Source: an uncultured Lachnobacterium sp.
GTDB lineage: Bacteria; Bacillota; Clostridia; Lachnospirales; Lachnospiraceae
Length of the DNA stretch: 6,210 nt
Assembly: GCA_900548765.1 (NCBI GenBank)
Contig: URLU01000135.1
Coordinates: 1 to 6,210, forward strand
Direction of reading: 5' to 3'
In this document: piece by piece, positions 1-5,995 of the stretch
Layout: every line of letters begins with the position of its first letter
How positions within the stretch are numbered: the first letter of the stretch is position 1
Made by a program: the position numbers and the translations under genes
Notes under the pieces: generated by a model
Databases searched by the model: none
What the model saw: only the letters and a program-made list of their open reading frames with translations
What the model was told of the DNA's origin: nothing

Positions 1-17
1 ATTTGGAGGAAAATGAA

Positions 18-1100
18 ATGGCTATTACAGCAGGAATGGTAAAAGAGCTGCGTGAGATGACAGGTGCAGGAATGATGGACTGCAAGAAGGCTTTAACAGA
101 GACAAACGGAGATATGGATGCCGCTGTTGAGGTTTTAAGAAAAAGTGGTGCAGCTAAAATGGAGAAGAAGCAGAGCAGAATCGCTGCTGAAGGTATTGCC
201 CGTGTAGCAGTAGATGGAAATGTTGCAGTTGTAGCAGAGGTTAACTCTGAGACAGACTTCGTTGCAAAGAACGATACATTCCAGGAATTTGTACAGACTG
301 TTGCTGATACAGCACTTGCTTCAGGATTAAATGGTGGAGCAAATGGAGAGGACATAGAGGCTCTTCTTGCTACAAACGGACTTAACGATTTACTTGTTGA
401 GAAGACAGCTACTATCGGAGAAAAATTATCTGTTCGTAGATTCGCAAAGGTAACAGGAGATGTTGTTACTTCTTATATCCATGGAGGCGGAAGAATCGGT
501 GTTGTTATCGCTGCAAATGGTACAGCAGATGATGCAACAAAAGAAGCTCTTACAAATATTGCTATGCAGGTTGCAGCTATGAATCCACAGTATATCAGCA
601 GAAACGATATCTCTGATGAGGAACTTGCAAAGATTAGAGAGATTACTGTGGACAGCGCATTAAGCGATGCTACAACTCTTCCAAAGCCTATCCTTAACAA
701 ATTACTTGACAAGGCTATCAACGAGAAGGTATGGAGTGATGAGGACATCAATAACTTCGAAGAACACAAGAGCAACATGAACTATGTATGGAATTTCCTT
801 TCAGATGCTGCTAAGGCTTCACTTGCTGAGCTTGCAATGGCTGACAAGGCTGACATCGTTGCTGAGAAGATGTTCGGTGGTCTTGTAGAGGGACGTGTAT
901 CTAAACAGTTAAAGGAAATCTGCCTTCTTGACCAGACTTATGTTAAGGCTGAAGATGGAAAGCAGTCAGTAGCTAAATATCTTGAGTCAGTTTCAAAAGA
1001 TCTTACTATCACAAAGATGGTTCGTTTTGAAGTTGGTGAGGGAATGGAGAAGAAGCAGGAAGATTTTGCTGCAGAGGTTGCTGCGCAGATTAATGGTTAA
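18..1100 (+). CDS. tsf: Translation elongation factor Ts (EF-Ts), long form
   Basis: EF-Ts is the cytosolic nucleotide exchange factor that releases GDP from EF-Tu during translation elongation. The 360-residue product opens with the UBA-like N-terminal module (about residues 1-55, with LREMTGAGMMDCKKAL). It carries the EF-Tu-contacting TDFV motif at residues 79-82, which matches the D80/F81 region of the E. coli protein. HGGGRIGVV follows at 155-163, then VEGRVSKQLKEICLLDQ near 290-306, and the conserved end RFEVGEGMEKK...DFAAEVA. The start is ATG 18, because GGAGG at 5-9 lies 8 nt upstream; the in-frame TTG at 3 overlaps that site. Family members are usually about 280-310 residues. The excess here lies between AMNPQYIS (about 187-194) and AEKM (282-285), in the dimerisation/coiled-coil region. 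It is probably preceded by rpsB outside the window (inferred from usual gene order). Identity is very secure. Confidence 0.98.
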   Translation: MAITAGMVKELREMTGAGMMDCKKALTETNGDMDAAVEVLRKSGAAKMEKKQSRIAAEGIARVAVDGNVAVVAEVNSETDFVAKNDTFQEFVQTVADTALASGLNGGANGEDIEALLATNGLNDLLVEKTATIGEKLSVRRFAKVTGDVVTSYIHGGGRIGVVIAANGTADDATKEALTNIAMQVAAMNPQYISRNDISDEELAKIREITVDSALSDATTLPKPILNKLLDKAINEKVWSDEDINNFEEHKSNMNYVWNFLSDAAKASLAELAMADKADIVAEKMFGGLVEGRVSKQLKEICLLDQTYVKAEDGKQSVAKYLESVSKDLTITKMVRFEVGEGMEKKQEDFAAEVAAQING

Positions 1101-1118
1101 TTCTTCAAAGAGCATTTT

Positions 1119-1157
1119 AGACCGTAAGGAATTTTCCTTGCGGTCTTTTGTGTTTTT
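1119..1157 (+). terminator. Intrinsic terminator after tsf
   Basis: A 12-bp stem is formed by 1119-1130 and 1135-1146, with one G.U wobble and a 4-nt ATTT loop. It is followed by a T-rich run (TTTTGTGTTTTT) from 1146 to 1157. It begins 18 nt after the tsf stop codon and has the classic form of a rho-independent terminator. It should separate tsf (and probably rpsB upstream) from the following unit. Confidence 0.93.
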
Positions 1158-1161
1158 GTTC

Positions 1162-1189
1162 TTTACAACATAGTAAAATATGATAAAAT
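1162..1189 (+). promoter_or_regulatory. Sigma-A type promoter for the deacetylase-like/bactofilin/pyrH/frr unit
   Basis: TTTACA at 1162-1167 (5 of 6 matches to TTGACA), a 16-nt spacer, and TAAAAT at 1184-1189 (5 of 6 matches to TATAAT) form a good vegetative promoter. TG at 1181-1182 gives an extended -10 (TGATAAAAT). It lies directly after the tsf terminator, and the expected transcript start near 1196 leaves a leader of about 24 nt. The region is AT-rich, so some match by chance is possible, but the position supports it. Confidence 0.72.
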
Positions 1190-1219
1190 AATAAAGGAAA
1201 TTACTCTCTGGAGGTCTGA

Positions 1220-2167
1220 ATGAGTACAGAAGAGCAGGATAAATTGCAACAGCAGAGGGACAGGAGAAAAAGAATAAACCGGATGAAGACTGGCATGATA
1301 ATGATAATCTTTGTCTGGATGATTGTATCTTTTGTTGCCATTGTTGCACTGACAATTTGTTTAGTGAAAACAAATATTAAATTGAACAAATTTCTTGATG
1401 CAGGATTTGAAAAGCAGACTTCTACGGAAGTCACGGCCTTGCCGACAGAGAAAGAAAACGATGCAGAGCCTGAAAATGCATATGCAAACGTTATTACCGG
1501 GATAGATACTGATGATAATATCGCACAGGAGGGAGATACACATTATGTCTATCTAACCTTTGATTCTGAACCGGGAGAGAATACAGATTTGATTCTGGAT
1601 GCGCTTGCGGAAAAAGGCATAAAGGCGACTTTCTTTGTGGATGGCGATGTTTCGGGAGAAAATGAGGCTGTATATAAGAGAATTGTGGATGAAGGGCATA
1701 CCATAGGCATGCATTCCTACTGCAACCAGTACAGCACGATATATTCTTCTACCGATGCCTTTAGTTCAGATTATCTGCAGATTCATGATTATATTTACAA
1801 TGTAACCGGTGTTGATTCAAAATTTTATCGTTTTCCGGGAGGAAGCAGTAATGAAATCAGCAATGTAAATATGGCTGAGTTTGTCAGTATATTAAATCAG
1901 AAGGATGTGTCATATTTTGACTGGAATGTTTCTGCTGGGGATGCTTCCAGTGATTACACAGTAGAAGATATTGTGAGTAATGTGACAGAGGGCGTTGCAA
2001 AATACAAGACGTCAGTTGTGCTTTTGCATGACAATTCAAACAAGTCAACAACGGCTGAGGCTATAGGACCTCTGGTTGATGCACTGCAGGCTATGCAGGC
2101 TGAGATTTTGCCGATTGATGAGAATACATATGTCGTTCAATATATTAAAGCGTACAGTGTTGAATGA
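1220..2167 (+). CDS. Membrane-anchored NodB/polysaccharide-deacetylase-like protein with altered metal site
   Basis: This 315-residue carbohydrate esterase family 4 (NodB) homologue has a basic cytoplasmic N-terminus (residues 1-22), one membrane helix (about 25-49), a low-complexity linker (50-105) and a NodB domain (about 108-300) that should lie outside the membrane. Active members remove N-acetyl groups from peptidoglycan or other glycans using a metal held by Asp-His-His. Motif 1 reads TFDSEP (113-118) in place of TFDDGP, so the catalytic-base Asp115 remains but the metal-binding Asp is Ser116. Motif 2 reads HSYCN (165-169) in place of HSxxH, keeping His165 but with Asn169 at the second His position. 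RFPGG (204-208), DWN (234-236) and LLHD (268-271) are retained. ATG 1220 follows GGAGG (1210-1214). It is the first gene after the promoter, and its stop lies 20 nt before the bactofilin start. Family assignment is firm; deacetylase activity is doubtful. Confidence 0.9.
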   Translation: MSTEEQDKLQQQRDRRKRINRMKTGMIMIIFVWMIVSFVAIVALTICLVKTNIKLNKFLDAGFEKQTSTEVTALPTEKENDAEPENAYANVITGIDTDDNIAQEGDTHYVYLTFDSEPGENTDLILDALAEKGIKATFFVDGDVSGENEAVYKRIVDEGHTIGMHSYCNQYSTIYSSTDAFSSDYLQIHDYIYNVTGVDSKFYRFPGGSSNEISNVNMAEFVSILNQKDVSYFDWNVSAGDASSDYTVEDIVSNVTEGVAKYKTSVVLLHDNSNKSTTAEAIGPLVDALQAMQAEILPIDENTYVVQYIKAYSVE

Positions 2168-2175
2168 GAGTAAAT

Positions 2176-2180
2176 GGAGG
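2176..2180 (+). promoter_or_regulatory. Ribosome binding site that fixes the bactofilin start
   Basis: GGAGG lies 7 nt before ATG 2188. A longer in-frame reading from ATG 2164, which overlaps the upstream stop codon, would place this site inside the coding region and has no comparable site of its own. ATG 2188 is therefore chosen. Confidence 0.85.
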
Positions 2181-2187
2181 AAACAGT

Positions 2188-2955
2188 ATGGGATTATTTA
2201 AGGAATTTAAAGACGATTTATCTTCGGCTGTTAATGAACTTGTTCCAGGTGGAGAAGAGGCAAATACAGCAGAAAATGTAGATAACCTTGTGGTAGATAC
2301 ATTGGGTGAAGATGTTGATGTGGAATCTGAACTTTCTAAGCTTGACGGACTGCTTGAGAAGGTTGAGGAGCCAAAGGCAGGTGCGCCTGTTATGAGAGAA
2401 AGGGATGCACAGAGAACAGAGACAAAGTCAATAACAAAAGAGGAGAATACAAAAGCAATGAGTGATACAACAACAATGAACAATATGGTTAATCCAGCAG
2501 AAATCGAGGATGAGACATCATTAATTACTGCAAGCACAACATTAAAGGGAGATCTTATGTCAGCAGGATCTTTCGATATCCAGGGAACAATCAACGGAAA
2601 TGTTTCATGTAATGGCAAGATTGTTGTTACAGGTACAATCAATGGAAATACAAGCTCATCTGAGTTCTTCGCAGATGTTGCAAAGATTGAGGGTGAGGTT
2701 GTCAGCACAGGAACAGTTAAGATTGGTGCTGGTTCGGTTATCATCGGAAATATCTCAGCTGCTTCAGCAGTTATCGCTGGTGCTGTAAAGGGTGATATTG
2801 ATGTTCAGGGACCTGTTGTAGTTGATACATCAGCAGTTATCATGGGAAATATCAAGTCTCGTTCAGTACAGATTAACAATGGTGCTGTTATCGAAGGATT
2901 CTGCTCACAGTGTTATGCTGATATTGATGTTCAGGGATTATTCGAAGGCAAGTAG
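2188..2955 (+). CDS. Bactofilin-family (polymer-forming cytoskeletal) protein
   Basis: The 255-residue product has a C-terminal bactofilin domain (about residues 108-248) made of short glycine-punctuated beta-strand turns. Examples are GTINGN at 133-138 and 149-154, then IIGNIS, VKGDIDVQG, VIMGNIK and VIEGF, the pattern of a right-handed beta-helix. Bactofilins polymerise without nucleotide and, in other bacteria, position peptidoglycan enzymes. The N-terminus (MGLFKEFKDDLSSAVNELVP) could form an amphipathic membrane-targeting helix; this is inferred. An acidic, probably disordered linker of about 85 residues follows, longer than in many compact bactofilins. The C-terminus has a CxxC (Cys239, Cys242). 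The gene lies between the deacetylase-like gene and pyrH with short gaps (20 and 15 nt), so co-transcription is likely. Family call is confident; the cellular role is inferred. Confidence 0.9.
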   Translation: MGLFKEFKDDLSSAVNELVPGGEEANTAENVDNLVVDTLGEDVDVESELSKLDGLLEKVEEPKAGAPVMRERDAQRTETKSITKEENTKAMSDTTTMNNMVNPAEIEDETSLITASTTLKGDLMSAGSFDIQGTINGNVSCNGKIVVTGTINGNTSSSEFFADVAKIEGEVVSTGTVKIGAGSVIIGNISAASAVIAGAVKGDIDVQGPVVVDTSAVIMGNIKSRSVQINNGAVIEGFCSQCYADIDVQGLFEGK

Positions 2956-2970
2956 TAAAGGAGCCATTTT

Positions 2971-3666
2971 ATGGGACGTATTTTATTAAAGCTTAGTGGA
3001 GAAGCATTGGCAGGAGACAAGCATCATGGTTTTGACGAGCCAACTGTAACCGAAGTTGCAAAGCAGGTTAAGCAGCTTGTGGACAAGGGCACAGAGGTTG
3101 GTATTGTTATAGGCGGTGGTAATTTCTGGAGAGGAAGAACCAGTGAGACTATTGACAGGACAAAGGCTGACCAGATTGGCATGCTTGCTACAGTTATGAA
3201 CTGTATATATGTTTCAGAGATATTCAGGTCTGTTGGCATGATGACAGCAGTACTTACTCCATTTGAGTGTGGTTCAATGACCAAATTATATTCAAAGGAC
3301 AGGGCAAATAAGTATTTCTCAAAGAATATGGTTGTATTTTTTGCCGGTGGTACAGGACATCCTTATTTTTCTACAGATACAGCTACTGTATTGAGAGCGA
3401 TAGAAATTGAGGCGGATGGAATATATCTTGCCAAGGCAATTGATGGTGTATATGACAGTGATCCAAAGACAAATCCGGATGCTGAGAAATATGATGAAGT
3501 GTCTATTGAAGAAGTAATTGATAAGAAGCTGGCAGTGGTTGATTTAACGGCATCTATCATGTGTATGGAAAATAAAATGCCTATGTATGTGTTTGGACTT
3601 AATGAAGAAAACAGTATTGTCAAAGCATTATCTGGTGACTTCAGTGGCACAAAGGTGACTGTATAA
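2971..3666 (+). CDS. pyrH: UMP kinase (uridylate kinase)
   Basis: PyrH phosphorylates UMP to UDP with ATP, the committed step from de novo pyrimidine synthesis to UTP and CTP. It acts in the cytosol as a hexamer of the amino-acid-kinase fold. The 231 residues are close to the usual 235-245. Visible motifs are KLSGEAL (7-13), the glycine-rich IGGGNFWRGR (47-56), DQIGMLATVMN (68-78), FAGGTGHPYFSTDTATVLRA (124-143), DGVYDSDPKTNPDA (158-171) and the C-terminal VVDLTAS (189-195). AAAGGAG at 2957-2963 lies 7 nt before ATG 2971, and an in-frame TAA at 2956-2958 excludes a longer form. It is followed 13 nt later by frr, the standard gene order. The separation from tsf by two extra genes is unusual. 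CTP from this pathway is also the substrate of CdsA encoded downstream. Confidence 0.98.
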   Translation: MGRILLKLSGEALAGDKHHGFDEPTVTEVAKQVKQLVDKGTEVGIVIGGGNFWRGRTSETIDRTKADQIGMLATVMNCIYVSEIFRSVGMMTAVLTPFECGSMTKLYSKDRANKYFSKNMVVFFAGGTGHPYFSTDTATVLRAIEIEADGIYLAKAIDGVYDSDPKTNPDAEKYDEVSIEEVIDKKLAVVDLTASIMCMENKMPMYVFGLNEENSIVKALSGDFSGTKVTV

Positions 3667-3679
3667 TTTGGAGGTAAAG

Positions 3680-4234
3680 ATGGACAGTAGATTAAATGTA
3701 TACGAAGAAAAAATGGAAAAATCCTTAAACAATCTTGAGGAAGAATATGCTGGTATTCGTGCAGGACGTGCTAATCCTCATGTTTTAGATAAGCTCCGTG
3801 TAGATTATTATGGAACTCCGACTCCGATTCAGAGCGTTGCGAATGTCAGCGTTCCTGAGGCCCGCATGATTCAGATTCAGCCATGGGAAGGTTCTATGGT
3901 AAAAGAAATCGAGAAGGCAATCATGATGTCTGACCTTGGTATTACACCAACAAATGATGGAAAGGTTATCCGCCTGGTATTTCCAGATTTGACAGAGGAG
4001 AGACGTAAAGAGCTTGCTAAGGATATTAAGAAAAAGGGCGAGGACACCAAAGTCGCAATTCGTAACATCAGACGTGATGCGATTGATTATATTAAGAAGA
4101 CTGGTAAGGCAGAGGATATCTCAGAGGATGAAATCAAAAACATTGAAGATGATATTCAGAAGCTCACAGATTCTTATGTCGCAAAGATTGATAAAGCGAT
4201 TGAGGCTAAATCAAAAGAAATACTTACAGTATAA
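3680..4234 (+). CDS. frr: Ribosome recycling factor
   Basis: RRF works with EF-G after termination to split the ribosome into subunits. The 184-residue product matches the usual length of about 185. It contains RAGRANP (27-33), the YYGTPTPIQSVANVSVPEAR region (43-62) and IQPWE (66-70), which belong to the hinge and small domain. IRNIRRDA (127-134) includes Arg132, equivalent to the functionally critical Arg132 of E. coli RRF, followed by the long C-terminal helix. ATG 3680 is chosen because GGAGG at 3670-3674 lies 5 nt upstream; an in-frame TTG at 3668 overlaps that site and would add four non-family residues. It follows pyrH by 13 nt and is followed by a terminator-like hairpin. Confidence 0.98.
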   Translation: MDSRLNVYEEKMEKSLNNLEEEYAGIRAGRANPHVLDKLRVDYYGTPTPIQSVANVSVPEARMIQIQPWEGSMVKEIEKAIMMSDLGITPTNDGKVIRLVFPDLTEERRKELAKDIKKKGEDTKVAIRNIRRDAIDYIKKTGKAEDISEDEIKNIEDDIQKLTDSYVAKIDKAIEAKSKEILTV

Positions 4235-4240
4235 TTTTCA

Positions 4241-4270
4241 GGGACATGGCTTTGGTCGTGTCCCATTTTT
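4241..4270 (+). terminator. Terminator-like hairpin between frr and uppS
   Basis: An 8-bp stem pairs GGGACATG (4241-4248) with CGTGTCCC (4257-4264), with one U.G wobble. The 8-nt loop GCTTTGGT can close by one further G.U pair. ATTTTT follows at 4265-4270. It begins 6 nt after the frr stop. The stem is strong but the T run is only five long, so partial readthrough into uppS is likely. Confidence 0.78.
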
Positions 4271-4290
4271 CCTATAGCACAACTTTTGAA

Positions 4291-4296
4291 GAGAGG
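4291..4296 (+). promoter_or_regulatory. Ribosome binding site that fixes the uppS start
   Basis: GAGAGG lies 7 nt before ATG 4304 but only 1 nt before ATG 4298, so ATG 4304 is the usable start. It is weaker than the GGAGG sites of the neighbouring genes. Confidence 0.7.
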
Positions 4297-4303
4297 TATG
4301 AGT

Positions 4304-5014
4304 ATGAAGATTCCAAATCATGTTGCAATAATCCTTGATGGAAATGGAAGATGGGCTAAAAGTAAGGGTATGCCTAGAAACTATGGTCATACAGTAGGTG
4401 CCAAAAACGTAGAGACTGTCTGCAAGGCTGCAAATGACCTGGGAATAAAATATCTGACTCTGTATGCTTTCTCCACAGAGAACTGGAACAGACCGGACAG
4501 CGAAGTGGAAGCACTTATGAAGCTCTTGGAGAGCTATCTCAAAAATTGTATCAAGACTGCTGATAAAAATAACATGAGGGTGAGAGTAATAGGTGAAATC
4601 TCACGTTTATCAGAGAAATTTCAGAACAGAATAAAGGAATTGGAGGAGCTGTCAAGCACTAACACAGGCTTAAATCTTACCATAGCTATTAATTATGGCA
4701 GTAGGGATGAGATGCTTAGAGCCATGAAAAAGATGATTTCTGACCATGATAAGGGACTGCTGGAAATTGATGATTTAGATGCCGATAAGTTTTCTTCCTA
4801 TCTTGATACGAGGGATTTGCCGGATCCTGATTTGCTGATTAGAACAAGCGGAGAACAGCGTCTGTCAAATTATTTACTGTGGCAGCTTGCTTACACAGAG
4901 TTTTATTTTACTGATGTTCCATGGCCTGATTTTCACAAGAAAGAATTAGAGGAAGCTGTCAGAGCATATAATAATAGGGAACGTCGTTTTGGAGCATTAA
5001 ATGACGAGGAATAG
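4304..5014 (+). CDS. uppS: Undecaprenyl diphosphate synthase (cis-prenyltransferase)
   Basis: UppS adds isopentenyl units in cis to farnesyl diphosphate to give C55 undecaprenyl diphosphate, the precursor of the lipid carrier for peptidoglycan and other wall polymers. The 236-residue product shows the full family pattern: HVAIILDGNGRWAK (6-19) with the catalytic Asp12; LTLYAFSTENWNRP (51-64); LTIAINYGSRDE (125-136); DLPDPDLLIRTSGEQRLSN (171-189), which binds the IPP diphosphate; and YTEFYFTDVPWPDF (197-210). The start at ATG 4304 gives the typical family N-terminus IPNHVAII. It is 12 nt upstream of cdsA and presumably co-transcribed with it. It is separated from frr by the hairpin at 4241-4270, and no convincing promoter is visible in the short gap. 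Confidence 0.98.
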   Translation: MKIPNHVAIILDGNGRWAKSKGMPRNYGHTVGAKNVETVCKAANDLGIKYLTLYAFSTENWNRPDSEVEALMKLLESYLKNCIKTADKNNMRVRVIGEISRLSEKFQNRIKELEELSSTNTGLNLTIAINYGSRDEMLRAMKKMISDHDKGLLEIDDLDADKFSSYLDTRDLPDPDLLIRTSGEQRLSNYLLWQLAYTEFYFTDVPWPDFHKKELEEAVRAYNNRERRFGALNDEE

Positions 5015-5026
5015 TGGAGGAAAAAG

Positions 5027-5839
5027 ATGTTCAAGACTAGATTAATAAGCGGAATAGTACTGGTTGCTGTGGCAATTGTACTTATGGTTTTAGGAAATGA
5101 GGTATTGCTTACAGCTATGCTTGCAATTTCCCTTATTGGAATGTTTGAATTATACAGGGTACTTAAGATTGAAAAATCACTTATGGCAGTGGTTTCATAT
5201 CTGGCTGCAATTATATATTATGGTAATTTAGAATGGCACTTTATACCAGACATCATGATTTGGGTTATGCTGTATGTGATAGCCTTGATGTTTGTATATG
5301 TGTTAAACTATCCAAAATTTGAAGCTTACCAGCTGTTCGGTACATTTTTTGGACTGTTTTATGTGGGTGTGATGCTCTCATATATTTATCAGATTAGAAT
5401 GTTAGACAGAGGAGAATATCTGGTATGGCTGATATTCCTGTGCTCTTGGGGCTGCGATACATGTGCATACTGCGTAGGCAAGCTCTGGGGCAAGGCATTT
5501 GGAAATCACAAGATGTCTCCAAAGCTATCACCTAATAAGTCTATAGAGGGAGCTGTAGGCGGAGTTGCAGGAGCCTTCCTGCTCACAGCACTCTATGCAG
5601 TTATTTTCAAAGGTCAGATGGGAATTTCTTCACAGGAAATACTTATTTTAGCTGTAATATCAGCTGTAGGTGGGCTTATATCCATGATAGGTGATTTGAC
5701 AGCGTCAGCAATCAAACGTAATTATGATATCAAGGATTATGGAAGACTCATTCCTGGACATGGCGGAATCCTTGACAGATTTGACAGCATGATTATTACA
5801 GCACCTATTATATTCTATCTTGCATTTTATTTGATGTGA
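5027..5839 (+). CDS. cdsA: Phosphatidate cytidylyltransferase (CDP-diacylglycerol synthase)
   Basis: CdsA transfers CMP from CTP to phosphatidic acid in the cytoplasmic membrane, giving CDP-diacylglycerol for phosphatidylglycerol, cardiolipin and related lipids. The 270-residue protein is highly hydrophobic with about eight membrane segments spread from residue 5 to 269. The C-terminal region carries the CDS signature: Ser227, Lys230-Arg231, Lys236-Asp237, PGHGG at 243-247 and DRFDS at 250-254. IGDLTAS (221-227) leads into it. The length fits the family (about 260-285). GGAGG at 5016-5020 lies 6 nt before ATG 5027. The gene follows uppS closely and precedes dxr in the conserved order, but with an unusual 156-nt structured gap before dxr. 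Confidence 0.97.
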   Translation: MFKTRLISGIVLVAVAIVLMVLGNEVLLTAMLAISLIGMFELYRVLKIEKSLMAVVSYLAAIIYYGNLEWHFIPDIMIWVMLYVIALMFVYVLNYPKFEAYQLFGTFFGLFYVGVMLSYIYQIRMLDRGEYLVWLIFLCSWGCDTCAYCVGKLWGKAFGNHKMSPKLSPNKSIEGAVGGVAGAFLLTALYAVIFKGQMGISSQEILILAVISAVGGLISMIGDLTASAIKRNYDIKDYGRLIPGHGGILDRFDSMIITAPIIFYLAFYLM

Positions 5840-5854
5840 GCGTAAGCAGTGAGA

Positions 5855-5954
5855 CGTGCCAAAGTATGCAATAAAAGCTGCCAGTGGCAGGATTTATGTA
5901 TAGGGCAAATGCCCATACAGCCCAAGAAACAGAATGTTTCTTGGGCTGGGCACG
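5855..5954. other. Inverted-repeat-rich structured element between cdsA and dxr
   Basis: The 156-nt gap 5840-5995 contains no credible gene but nested inverted repeats. CGTGCC (5855-5860) can pair with GGCACG (5949-5954) and enclose three hairpins. Hairpin A pairs CTGCC 5878-5882 with GGCAG 5886-5890. Hairpin B pairs GTAT-A-GGGC (5898-5906, one bulged A) with GCCCATAC (5911-5918). Hairpin C is a perfect 13-bp stem, 5918-5930 with 5936-5948, with a 5-nt loop. B and C share base 5918, so that pair is exclusive to one of them. No T run follows C directly, so it is not a standard terminator. It could be a structured leader or processing element in the mRNA before dxr, or a MITE-like dispersed palindromic repeat. 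The outer arms 5853-5860 and 5949-5956 agree at 7 of 8 bases as terminal inverted repeats. The pairings are seen directly; the function is unknown. Confidence 0.65.
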
Positions 5955-5995
5955 CCGATTAAATAAGAAATTTTTGTGCAAAACGGAGGCAGAAC

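Noticed and set aside
993..1373. Minus-strand 126-codon frame across the tsf terminator and promoter
   Set aside because: It reads through the terminator hairpin and AT-rich promoter region, has no family features, and overlaps two secure genes.
2145..2744. Minus-strand 199-codon reading frame opposite the bactofilin gene
   Set aside because: It is low-complexity and Ser/Thr/Pro-rich, as expected from the antisense of an acidic, repeat-rich gene, and it lies opposite a secure gene with family motifs.
3662..3667. Perfect TATAAT at the pyrH stop codon as a promoter for frr
   Set aside because: It is produced by the Val-stop codons GTA TAA followed by T. No TTGACA-like box lies 15-19 nt upstream, and frr is only 13 nt from pyrH with a strong ribosome binding site, so co-transcription is simpler.
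4230..4235. Perfect TATAAT at the frr stop codon as a promoter for uppS or a small RNA
   Set aside because: It arises from the same Val-stop context and has no -35 match at usable spacing. A transcript starting there would run straight into the hairpin at 4241-4270.
4014..4277. Plus-strand 87-codon frame overlapping the end of frr
   Set aside because: It is an Arg/Lys-rich out-of-frame shadow of frr that runs through the terminator hairpin.
4252..4278. TTGGTC ... TATAGC as a uppS promoter overlapping the terminator
   Set aside because: The matches to both boxes are weak and the spacer is 15 nt, so it is not distinguishable from chance.
5918..5948. The 13-bp hairpin as an intrinsic terminator after cdsA
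   Set aside because: The stem is followed by GGCACGCC rather than a T run; the nearest T run (about 5971) is more than 20 nt away.
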